NCBI GenBank assembly: GCA_942492635.1
Contig: CALOFP010000003.1
Location: 1,116,001-1,180,000 of the forward strand
Reading direction: 5' to 3'
DNA from: CALOFP01 sp942492635
GTDB lineage: Bacteria; UBP6; UBA1177; CALOFP01
DNA: 64,000 nt
Shown here: positions 10,501-18,493 of the stretch, piece after piece
How the letters are laid out: each line of letters starts with the position of its first letter
How positions within the stretch are numbered: the stretch's first letter is position 1
Translations under genes and position numbers: made by a program
The notes under the pieces: model-generated
What the model was told of the DNA's origin: nothing
What the model saw: only the letters and a program-made list of their open reading frames with translations
Database searches by the model: none

Positions 10501-13500
10501 GAATTACGGGTTCATACATCAACGCAACCGGAATTTTGACATTAACCGGCGACGCAACGGCTGAGCAGTATCAGGAAGTTCTCCGCTCCGTAACATACAG
10601 CAACAACAGCAACAATCCCGACGTGACAAACAGGGTAATCACATTCGCCCTCGGAGACGGAGCCCTCTACTTTCCCGATAACGGACACTTTTACGAGTTC
10701 GTCATCGGTAACATCTCATGGACAGACGCAAAAACTGCAGCAGAAGGCAGATCTCTTTTCGGAATGTCCGGTTATCTGGCAACGGTCACCAGCCCGGAAG
10801 AAAACAACTTCATCGCATCCAAACTCCAGGGTGAAGGATGGATGGGAGCCTCCGACGCAGAAATAGAGAACACGTGGAAGTGGGTAACGGGTCCGGAAAA
10901 TGGAACCCACTTTTTCACACAGGTGGGTACGGGAGGAACTCCTGTGGGCGATCTCTACAGCAACTGGGCTGCCGGAGAACCCAACAACGCAGGTGATGAA
11001 GATTACGCCCACTTTCTCACTTCGGGACAGTGGAACGACTATCCAAACTCAACGGGTTCCATATTCGGCTACGTGGTAGAGTACGGCGGAATGCCCGGAG
11101 ATCCGACGCTCCAGATAACCGGCTCAAGGGCGGTTACCGTCTCGGCAACCAACGATCCTCCTGTCATTCAGGATCAGGCCGTAATTTCAACAAATGAAGA
11201 AACTCCCTACGAACTCAAACCTACGGACATCACCGTCTCCGATCCCGACAATACCTTCCCGGATGATTTCCAGTTAACGATCCTCGGAGGAGAGAACTAT
11301 ACGGTAAGCCAAGAAACAATAACTCCGGTTAAGGATTTCGCAGGCGTACTCACCGTACCTGTAAAAGTCAACGACGGACTGGCTGACAGCAACACTTTCA
11401 ATCTTGCAATAACCGTTGTAAATACAAATGACGCTCCGACAGTTGCAAATGCCATAGCAAACCAACAGGCTACGGAAGATTCACCCTTATCTTATGTCGT
11501 TCCGGAAAACACGTTCGAGGATGTCGACCAAGGTGACTCGCTCATTCTCTCAGCGACGCTTTCGAACGGAGCGCCCCTGCCGACATGGCTCGATTTCGAT
11601 GCAGGGACAAACACATTTTCCGGAACGCCGTTGAATGAAGATGTGGGAACTATCGCAATAAAGGTAACTGCCGAAGATCAGTCCAACGAATCAGTATCAA
11701 CTGCTTTCACTCTCGAAGTGATAAACACAAATGATGCTCCGACAGTTTTAAATGAAATTGCAGATCAGAATACGAACGAGGATTCCCCTCTCAACTTCAC
11801 GGTTCCCGGAAACACGTTTGAGGATGTGGATCAGGGCGACAGTTTGACCTATTCTGCAACTCTGGCGGACGGGTCCGCTCTTCCAGGCTGGATGACATTC
11901 GACACAGCTACAAGGATATTCGGCGGAACACCTCTCAACGAACATGTCGGAACAATTGCGATAAAGGTAACTGCTACGGACAAGAGCGATGAATCGATAA
12001 GCGATACATTCAACCTGGAAATAATCAATGTCAACGATCCGCCGGTAATTACAGCACAGGCAGATCTTTCCCTCGACGAGGATAAAACTCTCACCCTGAC
12101 TCTGGCAGATCTCACCGTTGAAGATGTGGACAACACATATCCGGAAGGGTTCTCGATCGAACTGATTCCTGGTGAAAATTACAGTGTGAACAACTCCATT
12201 ATCATCCCCGACAAGGATTTCAACGGAGATCTTTCCGTTAGCGTAAAGGTCAACGACGGTACCGACGACAGCGAAACATTTAATCTTGCCGTAACCGTCA
12301 ATCCCGTGAACGACGTCCCTTTCTTTGTCCAGCCGACACCTGTCGGAACCTTGAACATGGGAGAAGGCGTAACCAACAAGTTCACGATAAGGGCGGACGA
12401 CATCGACAGTCAGGAGATCACTTACGGTGCGAACGATCTTCCTGCCGGTGCCCAGGTCGACAGTTCCACAGGAGAATTCACATGGAAACCTACCTGGCGA
12501 GATGCCGGAATCTATCCCATCGTCATCTTCGCCACCGACGGTCAGCATCCGGTAATTCGCAACCTGACTCTTGTTGTTGAATACATCGACAACGACGAAG
12601 ACGGACTCCCCGATCTCTGGGAGGTAACAGTGGGACTCGATCCCTACAGCGACGACAGCGACGGAGACACCATTCCCGATGAAATCGAGGTCGGAGGAAA
12701 TCTCGAAGCACCTCTCGACAGCGACGGCGACGGAATCATCGACGCTCTCGATGACGATTCCGACAACGACGGAATCAAGGATCTGCTGGAAGCCGGAAAG
12801 GAGGTTGCTGAAAAGGGTCCGAAGGATACGGACGGTGACGGAATTCCCGATTATCTCGATACGGATTCGGATAACGACACCGTACAAGATTCCACAGACA
12901 ACTGCCTTCTCGTCAAGAATGAGGATCAGCTCGACACAGATCAGAACGATATCGGAGATGTGTGCGAAAACGACAGCGACGGCGACGGGATCGAAGACGA
13001 TGTTGAAACCGCAATCGGTACGGATCCGATGAACAGGGACACCGACGGCGACGGAATAGACGACGGAACGGAAATCGACGATCCGCTCAATCCCAAAGAT
13101 ACGGACGAAGACGGAACAATCGATGCACTCGATACGGATTCCGACAACGACGGCGTGAACGACAAGGATGAGTTCGGAGACGGAGAAACACCTGCAGATA
13201 CGGATGGCGACGGAACTCCCGATTATCTCGATACGGATTCGGATAACGACACAGTAGCCGATTCCTCGGATAACTGCAGGACCGTTGAAAATCTCGACCA
13301 GGCAGATGTGAACAAGAACGGTCTCGGAGACGCATGCGAAACGGACCGTGACGGTGACGGAATTTCAAATGAAAAGGAAACTGAAATCGGAACAAACCCT
13401 GATGATCCGGACAGCGACGGTGATGGAATCAACGACGACGCCGAAATCGGTGACGATCCGGATAACCCTAAAGATTCCGATGGAGACGGAACAATCGATG

Positions 13501-16500
13501 CCCTCGACACCGATTCCGACAACGACGGCGTAAGCGACAAGGACGAGTGGGGAACAGGCGAAAAACCGCTCGATTCGGATGGAGACGGAACTCCCGATTA
13601 TCTCGATACCGATTCCGACAACGACACTGTGGAAGATTCCACAGACAACTGCCGGATCGTTTCCAATCCGGACCAGGCTGATCTCAACGCAAACAGCATC
13701 GGAGATCTCTGCGAGAACGATAGGGACGGCGACGGAGTGAGTGACGAGGATGAGGCAAAGGCGGGAAGTAATCCCGATGTTGCCGACAGCGACGGCGACG
13801 GAATAAACGACGGAGAGGAAATCGGCGAAGATCCCGATAATCCAAAAGACAGTGACGGTGACGGAATTCCGGACTTTGCGGATTCCGATTCCGATGACGA
13901 CGGAATTCCGGACAAGGATGAGGGAAACAAGGATACCGACGGTGATGGATTTCCCGACTATCTCGATGCCGATTCCGACAGCGACGGTGTAACCGACGAC
14001 AAGGACAACTGCAGGCTGGCTGCAAACACAGATCAGGCGGATCTCGACGGTGACAAAATCGGAAACGAATGTGACGACGATCGTGACGGCGACGGAATTC
14101 CGAATGATAAGGAAACGGAAATCGGATCCAACCCCGACAATCCCGACAGTGACGGTGACGGCAAAAACGATTCCGAAGAGATTCCCGACCCTGAAAATCC
14201 TGCGGATACCGACGGCGACGGAACTATCGACGCGCTCGATGACGACAGCGACGGCGACGGCGTAAAGGACAAGGATGAGGGAACAGGCGACAGCGACGGC
14301 GACGGAAAACCGGACTATCTCGACAGCGATTCGGATAACGACACGGTTGAAGACGCAACGGACAACTGTGTACAGACCCAGAACACAAACCAGGAAGATC
14401 TCGATCAGGACGGAATCGGAGATGCCTGCGATGACGACCGTGACGGTGACGGTATTTCCAATGAGAAGGAGACCGAGGCGGGATCAAACCCGGATAACAG
14501 CGACAGCGACGGCGATGGAATTCCGGATAAGGACGAGTTCAACGACGGAGCCGACAGCGACAAGGACGGAATAATAGATGCGATGGATACAGACAGCGAC
14601 AACGACGGTATTCCGGACAACGAAGAGAATCAGAAGGATACCGACGGCGACGGAATCCCCGATTTCGTCGACGGCGACAGTGACGGCGACAACGTGAGGG
14701 ACAAGGACGACAACTGTCTCCTCGTTGCAAACACTGATCAGGCCGATCTCGATCAGGACGGAATCGGAGACGCCTGTGACGACGATCGTGACGGCGACGG
14801 TATTTCCAACGAAAAGGAGACCGAAATCGGAACAGATCCGGACAGCACCGACAGCGACGGTGACGGAATTCCCGACAGTGTTGAGGTTGGCGATCCGGAA
14901 AACCCGAAGGATACCGACGGCGACGGAACAGTCGACGCGGCTGAAGACGACAGCGACGGCGACGGGGTAAAAGACGATACGGACAACTGCGTACTCATCT
15001 CCAACGCCGACCAGGCCGATCAGGACGGCGACGGAACCGGTGATCTCTGTGACGACGACCGTGACGGCGACGGAATTTCCAACGAAAAGGAGACGGAAAT
15101 CGGAACAGATCCGACAAAGAAAGACAGCGATGGTGACGGAATACCCGACGCGGAAGAGGTAGGAACAGGAGAGGATCCTGCAGACAGCGACGGAGACGGA
15201 ACAATCGATGCGCTGGATGAAGACAGCGACGGCGACGGAATACCCGACAGCGCCGAGGTAAAAGACGGAAAGACAACCGATTCCGACGGCGACGGAACTC
15301 CCGACCACCTTGACAGTGACAAGGACGGCGACGGTGTTGCGGACAAGGACGACAACTGCCCGCTTGTTGAAAACAGCGACCAGGCGGATATGGATGAGGA
15401 CGGCTTCGGCGATCTCTGCGACGAGGACAGGGACGGCGACGGAATCTCGAATGAAGATGAAGACGCAATAGGATCGAACCCCAACAGCAAGGATTCCGAC
15501 GGCGACGGAATACCCGATGCGGACGAAATCGGCGACGATCCCAAGAACCCGAAGGATACAGACGGCGACGGAACTCCCGACCTTGTTGACGAAGACAGCG
15601 ACAACGACGGAATAAGCGACAAGGAAGAAGCCGGAAAAACCGATCCAACTGCGGATCCGAAGGATACAGACGGCGACGGAACTCCCGACTACCTTGAAAC
15701 AGATTCCGACGGCGACGGTGTTGATGACGATAAGGACAACTGCCCTCTCGTCGCAAATGCAGACCAGCTCGACACCGATAAAAACGGCGACGGCGACATG
15801 TGCGACGGCGACAAGGACGGCGACGGAGTCGTAAACGAAGAGGACAACTGCCAGCTTGTCAGAAACAGCGGCCAGGCAGACCTTGACGAAGACGGAATCG
15901 GAGACCCATGCGACGGCGACGACGACGGCGACGGAATTGCGGACGACGAAGACAACTGCCCGCTTGTTGCAAATGCCGACCAGGAAGACAGTGACGGAGA
16001 CAAGATCGGAAACGCCTGTGACGATCCGGACAGCGACAAGGACGGACTGAGCGACGCGGAGGAAGAGAAGCTCGGAACCGATCCCAACAATCCGGATACG
16101 GACGGCGACGGCATAAAGGACGGCGCTGAATCACTCAAGGACACTGACGGCGACGGAATCATCGACATAAAGGATCCGGACAACAACGATCCATACGATG
16201 AGAACTTCGACGTCGGCGGAGGCGGCGGCTGTTCAATGGTTACAGTTGAAAACGAAAACGAAGGTTTCGATTTCTGGATGGCACTTTTTCTACTCGCACC
16301 CCTACTCTTTCTCGGAAAAAGCAGAAAGGCGATTGTCGCAGCGATGATTTTGATGTCGACGACGCTTTTCGGAGCGAAAAAGACAATCAATACCAAAGGC
16401 TACAGCATTTCACCATTCCAAAACTCCCTATCCAGCACCCACGGAGCAGTAATGACCAAGCCCTTTTCACTGGCCATGGGAGCCACACTGAATTACAGTA

Positions 16501-17210
16501 ACAACCCCCTTGTCGTGACGATGAACGGATCATCCGCACCGACAAGACAGATAGTGGAGCATAAACTGGAGGCGGATCTTTCCGCCTCCATAGGGCTTTT
16601 GAAATGGCTTGATTTCGGGCTTGTGCTGCCCATCAGCATCTACCAGGAAGGTGAAGGCTGGGTAGGTGAAGACGAACCCGAACCTTTTGGAATCGGCGAC
16701 ATCGCACTTTTCCCCAGATTGCGGATTTTCAGCATGAAAAAAAGCGGCTTGATGCTCTCCAGTGCATTTATCGGAGAAGTTACCCTTCCTGTCGGAAACC
16801 AGATCGATCCGTTCATGGGCTGGCCCGGAGTAACATTTGCACCCACCATCGGATTTACCATCGGCTACGAAGGATATTCCGGCTCAATAGATATCTTTTA
16901 TCGCATTGTGGAAAAGGAGGAGGTGGGAAGTCTTGTAGTTGACGACCAGATAGGATTCAAACTGGCAGCCGCAAGTGAGATCGTTCCCGACAAATTCGAC
17001 GCAGTTGTGGAACTTCGTGTCGCCACAGTCGCCGACAGATTCTTTGAAAACCGAAATGAAACACCGGTCGATGTAAACATCCTGGGGCGATACACAACGC
17101 TCTTAAAAATCCGAATAACCGGAGGCGCCGGATTCGGACTCACCGACGGATTCGCAGTTCCCGACTACCGGGTTTTCGCCGGAGTCGACTACGCAATCCC
17201 GTTGATCTGA
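7581..17210 (+). CDS. Giant cadherin-like/lectin/TSP3 surface protein fused to an outer-membrane barrel
   Basis: 3209 residues from the ATG at 7581, chosen because GGGGGA lies just upstream; an in-frame TTG at 7554 has no such site. A Sec signal peptide (cleavage near ARSAQVG) leads to a 290-residue N-terminal domain of unknown type, four cadherin-like repeats of about 145 residues (333-912), a further cadherin-like domain interrupted by a C-type lectin domain (about 1030-1173), four more Ig/cadherin-like domains (about 1190-1668), and about 1200 residues of thrombospondin type 3 Asp-rich calcium repeats. At residues 2879-2884 comes GGGGGC, a hydrophobic helix and KSRK, as in MYXO-CTERM sorting tails. 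Translation does not stop there: the next residues form a second signal-peptide-like helix ending LFGA before KK, then about 277 residues rich in alternating beta strands ending AGVDYAIPLI, like an outer-membrane beta-barrel. Likely a calcium-stabilised adhesin, perhaps matured into two proteins. The adhesin part is paralogous to the gene at 26995. Confidence 0.9.
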   Translation: MCNCLAPVKAMLKRLAPYMLFFAFSTALALPGARSAQVGNEVFLGGDFIEVGISGWGSFGTEGPKPAGFYGAGSRSNIGMSADFDGFGEGQDIRIDYFLPGNPEERWAVGYKIGGTPSIASNCALNNSKQITVTVTDTSAGDILSALVEGTMNSKLQIQQNIQFAVGQKFFKNTVVFTNVSADTLDNVRFMRTFDPDNTRDYGGTADTYNEVLNQYADDGYSAVMGRAKSETDPVFIDTGSLSPIVFFTDDPRAKVSIFGFTNTDVYAADAYDSAKAKGYNVIADQAITVTVDVGTIPPGQAQTFIYYTSLDDRDFADVLKDIQADLSSNKAPALDTAATPLFTSIVKNNTTNNGNSIEEVIVDGSITDADGPVAEAIAVIGVDNSNGTWQFSTDDGSTWTDLGTPTESAARLLDSSHRVRFVPTSEWTGSASITFKAWDKSSGEAGSVTDTTNGIRSAFSSDSDTASITVTETLTNNAPVLNTVATPLLSSILVNNTTNSGNSVGEIVVDGSITDPDGPASESVAVTAVDNTNGVWQYSTDGGTTWTALAPVDAATARLLEKNHRIRFVPNAAWDGTATVTFHAWDKSSGDSGETADASTPGGNSPFSSASDTAAITVISSNNAPVLNLITSPALTPINEDNIANSGNSIAEFILDGSITDADGFAVEAIAVVAVDDTNGTWQYSIDSGTTWTAFGAVVETAARLLDSNSRIRFVPDANWTGAPTFDFRAWDKTSGTVGETGDASVFGGSTPYSSTKGTGFINVKSTNDAPILTPATPSLSSITEDDTTSAGETVASIVGDSITDVDDGAVEGIAVTASTGNGKWQFSVDGGTNWSDFGEVAENSALLLKEDDLVRYVPDQLNGETATFTFYAWDQTEGGNGEKVDATFRGENSPFSTANDTASITVTDLDDPPVLAASAGSAAFIEDGDATVVDPLLSVTDPDGGTISGAKVSITSGLVQSEDTLSFTSLHGITGSYINATGILTLTGDATAEQYQEVLRSVTYSNNSNNPDVTNRVITFALGDGALYFPDNGHFYEFVIGNISWTDAKTAAEGRSLFGMSGYLATVTSPEENNFIASKLQGEGWMGASDAEIENTWKWVTGPENGTHFFTQVGTGGTPVGDLYSNWAAGEPNNAGDEDYAHFLTSGQWNDYPNSTGSIFGYVVEYGGMPGDPTLQITGSRAVTVSATNDPPVIQDQAVISTNEETPYELKPTDITVSDPDNTFPDDFQLTILGGENYTVSQETITPVKDFAGVLTVPVKVNDGLADSNTFNLAITVVNTNDAPTVANAIANQQATEDSPLSYVVPENTFEDVDQGDSLILSATLSNGAPLPTWLDFDAGTNTFSGTPLNEDVGTIAIKVTAEDQSNESVSTAFTLEVINTNDAPTVLNEIADQNTNEDSPLNFTVPGNTFEDVDQGDSLTYSATLADGSALPGWMTFDTATRIFGGTPLNEHVGTIAIKVTATDKSDESISDTFNLEIINVNDPPVITAQADLSLDEDKTLTLTLADLTVEDVDNTYPEGFSIELIPGENYSVNNSIIIPDKDFNGDLSVSVKVNDGTDDSETFNLAVTVNPVNDVPFFVQPTPVGTLNMGEGVTNKFTIRADDIDSQEITYGANDLPAGAQVDSSTGEFTWKPTWRDAGIYPIVIFATDGQHPVIRNLTLVVEYIDNDEDGLPDLWEVTVGLDPYSDDSDGDTIPDEIEVGGNLEAPLDSDGDGIIDALDDDSDNDGIKDLLEAGKEVAEKGPKDTDGDGIPDYLDTDSDNDTVQDSTDNCLLVKNEDQLDTDQNDIGDVCENDSDGDGIEDDVETAIGTDPMNRDTDGDGIDDGTEIDDPLNPKDTDEDGTIDALDTDSDNDGVNDKDEFGDGETPADTDGDGTPDYLDTDSDNDTVADSSDNCRTVENLDQADVNKNGLGDACETDRDGDGISNEKETEIGTNPDDPDSDGDGINDDAEIGDDPDNPKDSDGDGTIDALDTDSDNDGVSDKDEWGTGEKPLDSDGDGTPDYLDTDSDNDTVEDSTDNCRIVSNPDQADLNANSIGDLCENDRDGDGVSDEDEAKAGSNPDVADSDGDGINDGEEIGEDPDNPKDSDGDGIPDFADSDSDDDGIPDKDEGNKDTDGDGFPDYLDADSDSDGVTDDKDNCRLAANTDQADLDGDKIGNECDDDRDGDGIPNDKETEIGSNPDNPDSDGDGKNDSEEIPDPENPADTDGDGTIDALDDDSDGDGVKDKDEGTGDSDGDGKPDYLDSDSDNDTVEDATDNCVQTQNTNQEDLDQDGIGDACDDDRDGDGISNEKETEAGSNPDNSDSDGDGIPDKDEFNDGADSDKDGIIDAMDTDSDNDGIPDNEENQKDTDGDGIPDFVDGDSDGDNVRDKDDNCLLVANTDQADLDQDGIGDACDDDRDGDGISNEKETEIGTDPDSTDSDGDGIPDSVEVGDPENPKDTDGDGTVDAAEDDSDGDGVKDDTDNCVLISNADQADQDGDGTGDLCDDDRDGDGISNEKETEIGTDPTKKDSDGDGIPDAEEVGTGEDPADSDGDGTIDALDEDSDGDGIPDSAEVKDGKTTDSDGDGTPDHLDSDKDGDGVADKDDNCPLVENSDQADMDEDGFGDLCDEDRDGDGISNEDEDAIGSNPNSKDSDGDGIPDADEIGDDPKNPKDTDGDGTPDLVDEDSDNDGISDKEEAGKTDPTADPKDTDGDGTPDYLETDSDGDGVDDDKDNCPLVANADQLDTDKNGDGDMCDGDKDGDGVVNEEDNCQLVRNSGQADLDEDGIGDPCDGDDDGDGIADDEDNCPLVANADQEDSDGDKIGNACDDPDSDKDGLSDAEEEKLGTDPNNPDTDGDGIKDGAESLKDTDGDGIIDIKDPDNNDPYDENFDVGGGGGCSMVTVENENEGFDFWMALFLLAPLLFLGKSRKAIVAAMILMSTTLFGAKKTINTKGYSISPFQNSLSSTHGAVMTKPFSLAMGATLNYSNNPLVVTMNGSSAPTRQIVEHKLEADLSASIGLLKWLDFGLVLPISIYQEGEGWVGEDEPEPFGIGDIALFPRLRIFSMKKSGLMLSSAFIGEVTLPVGNQIDPFMGWPGVTFAPTIGFTIGYEGYSGSIDIFYRIVEKEEVGSLVVDDQIGFKLAAASEIVPDKFDAVVELRVATVADRFFENRNETPVDVNILGRYTTLLKIRITGGAGFGLTDGFAVPDYRVFAGVDYAIPLI
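10670..11100 (+). other. C-type lectin domain nested in a cadherin-like domain
   Basis: Within the giant protein, residues about 1030-1173 carry 'SWTDAKTAAEGRS', 'GYLATVTSPEENNFI', 'GWMGASDAE', 'YSNWAAGEPNNAGDEDYAH' and 'GQWNDYP', the ordered motifs of a C-type lectin-like fold including the EPN sugar/calcium motif. The flanks ('ITFALGDG' before, 'ITGSRAVTVSATNDPP' after) read as the two halves of one cadherin-like domain, so the lectin is inserted within it rather than joined end to end. Confidence 0.75.
12588..16200 (+). repeat. Thrombospondin type 3 repeat array (first copy)
   Basis: About 1200 codons of repeating D-x-D-x-D-G-x-x-D motifs ('DSDGDGIPD', 'DTDSDND'), interspersed with Cys-containing units of the form 'DNC..V.N.DQ.D.D.DGIGD.C'. 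This is the calcium-binding TSP type 3 pattern. At the DNA level the segment is a degenerate GAC/GAT-rich repeat. The unit order matches the array at 31.7-35.3 kb. Confidence 0.9.
16215..16376 (+). other. MYXO-CTERM-like tail followed by an internal signal peptide
   Basis: Codes for GGGGGC (Cys codon at 16230), a spacer, a hydrophobic helix (WMALFLLAPLLFLG), the basic cluster KSRK, then a second hydrophobic helix (AIVAAMILMSTTLFGA) with an AxA-like end before KK at 16377. The first part is the three-part layout of MYXO-CTERM sorting signals. The second part, reusing the basic cluster as its n-region, has the layout of a signal peptidase I substrate. The adjacent ATG codons at 16344 and 16353 have no good Shine-Dalgarno, so independent translation of the barrel is not favoured. 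Confidence 0.7.
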
Positions 17211-17215
17211 AGAAC

Positions 17216-17320
17216 GCTCCGCTTTAGAACGGCGTGCTTCGCAAGCCTTGAGAACGCTTCGCTTGTGAACGGCGCGCTTCGCGGCCTTGTGAACGCCTGC
17301 TCTTCGGCAGGCTTTGGGGG
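17216..17320. repeat. Array of short variable hairpins with GAACG spacers
   Basis: Units start with GAACG and each contains a different short inverted repeat around a CTTCG-type loop: for example GGCGTGC-TTC-GCAAGCC (imperfect), GGCGCGC-TTC-GCGGCC, and GCCTGC-TCTTCG-GCAGGC (17295-17312, perfect 6-bp stem). The same design recurs beyond rtcB at 51881-52014. It begins within ten bases of the giant gene's stop and could help end transcription, although there is no T-tract. Confidence 0.65.
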
Positions 17321-17386
17321 GAGAAGCTTCGGCATTGACAAGCCGCTACGGCAACTCCTGATTCCATGAACATATCTTCGACTCTC

Positions 17387-17416
17387 CGTAGAGACGTTGC
17401 ATGCAACGTCTCTACG
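17387..17416. repeat. 30-bp perfect palindrome
   Basis: A perfect inverted repeat of 15-bp arms centred on GCATGC; each arm contains GAGACGTTGC. It could form a long RNA hairpin or be a binding site for a dimeric protein. An imperfect relative (GAGACGTAGC-AC-GCTAC-TT-CTC) is seen at about 18301-18325, suggesting a dispersed element. Confidence 0.8.
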
Positions 17417-17426
17417 AAAGGATCCT

Positions 17427-17525
17427 GATTCCGTTTCCAATCTACCGTCGAAAAAAATATCCTGGCCGATCCAACTGCTGAAAAGATCAAATTATTTGTA
17501 TCCTGTTGAATAAAGCCGCTGAAAC
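17427..17525 (+). repeat. Dispersed degenerate repeat C (copy 1)
   Basis: Begins ATTCCGTTTCCAATCTAC, followed by AATATCCTG, GATCCAACTGCTGAAAAGATC and a TATTTG-containing tail. The segment after the transglutaminase gene (20577-20670) aligns with it by eye over its whole length. No coding potential; it lies downstream of a gene end in both cases. Confidence 0.55.
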
Positions 17526-17528
17526 GAT

Positions 17529-17708
17529 CTCAAAAAAAATAATCTGCTCCAGACAGCCGTTATTTCCTTCTCGATATTTTTAATTTCGGGAATTCAGTGG
17601 CTAGGATGACCTCATTATCTGTTTTTGAAGGATTTTAGCAGCAGGTTTAGCCGGGATATCTTTTTGGAGATGAGATCTGTCGCTGAATTAGGATGGAAAA
17701 AGTTTTTG
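17529..17708 (+). repeat. Dispersed degenerate repeat B (copy 1)
   Basis: Contains TAATCTGCTCCAGA, AGCCGTTATTT, GATATTTTTAATTTC and ends GTCGCTGAATTAGG-TGGAAAAAGTTTTT. A second long copy is at 56316-56455, and short 3' fragments are near 18246-18275 and 26511-26538. It is noncoding and variable in length. Confidence 0.6.
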
Positions 17709-17865
17709 ACATGTTTCCGGATTTCTACAGTTTTCAAGTCACATTCATATTTGTATCCTCAGTAAGCAATCCTATCCCCCTCCTCGCAATGATGTGCGGA
17801 TTTAAAGCTCCCGGCGTGATAAAACCTGGGCTAAAGCACGCAATTCATTATCGATACAAAGATAC

Positions 17866-18096
17866 GTGCCTCCATGTTCACCCTTCCCATAGCCCCGGCC
17901 GGGGCGAGACTATTGTAGCAACCGAAATCACCCAAACCTCTCCGGGAGCTCCGGAGGAGTGACATTATCGATCTCCCAACAACCACATTAAATAATTCCT
18001 ATATTTAAAGAACTACCAGTCGAACACCGGCGGCGTGGCATGATTATAGCCAGCAACATCCCCCCGCTCACCATGAACCTCGTAGAGGTGACATAA
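17866..18096 (+). repeat. Mosaic GC-rich hairpin repeat A (copy 1)
   Basis: Starts near GTGCCTCCATGTTCACCC, contains the perfect 12-bp palindrome CCCCGGCCGGGG (17893-17904), a stem around GGAGCTCC with GGAGTGACAT after it, a TTATAGCCAGCA segment, and ends with ACCTCGTAGAGGT inside GAACCTCGTAGAGGTGACAT. The same modules occur in the same order at 21074-21260, and the last two modules recur on the opposite strand at 21695-21760. Confidence 0.7.
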
Positions 18097-18427
18097 TAAA
18101 AGTCAGAAATTTTTAGGAATTAGGTTGAAACAACGCAGGATTTTCAAAAGAAACATACATAAAAGAAACCTCAAGCAGCAATTCAAAGTACAAAAATGCT
18201 GACCCCCATGCGGTTTTAGGATATTTTTTTGTGAGGAGATAAGCGGCTGATCTGGGCTTAAAAAAAGTTTTTACATAAATTTCACCCCTTTCCTGGATTT
18301 TCGAGACGTAGCACGCTACTTCTCTATGAATGACGTTTCTGCCCCGCTACTTTTTTCCACTCCAGTTTCTCCCAAATCATTACTTCAGAACACCACATCC
18401 TTTTACAAATTAGTAACAACAATATTA

Positions 18428-18455
18428 TTGACATAATACTTTTATTTTCTAATCT
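18428..18455 (+). promoter_or_regulatory. Possible promoter of the transglutaminase lipoprotein gene
   Basis: A perfect TTGACA (18428-18433) is followed after 16 bases by TAATCT (18450-18455), leaving a leader of about 30 bases. The -10 hexamer is weak. Confidence 0.45.
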
Positions 18456-18493
18456 GTCTTTGTCATTATATTGTTTTCACGTGAGGAATCTTT

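Larger units (their letters stand above)
17211..18493. other. Non-coding region with several repeat families
   Basis: 1283 bases with no believable gene. From left to right it holds an array of short hairpins with GAACG spacers, a 30-bp perfect palindrome, two degenerate dispersed repeats, a mosaic of GC-rich hairpins, a partial copy of the palindrome near 18301, and the promoter of the next gene. Short open frames here are accidental and overlap the repeats. Confidence 0.75.

Noticed and set aside
11748..16396. Long antisense frames under both TSP3 arrays rich in Ser/Pro or Arg
   Set aside because: They are mirror frames created by GAC/GAT-rich repeats on the coding strand; no starts, signals or families.
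17693..17962. An 89-codon open frame on the plus strand
   Set aside because: It lies across repeats B and A, has no Shine-Dalgarno and its translation resembles no protein.
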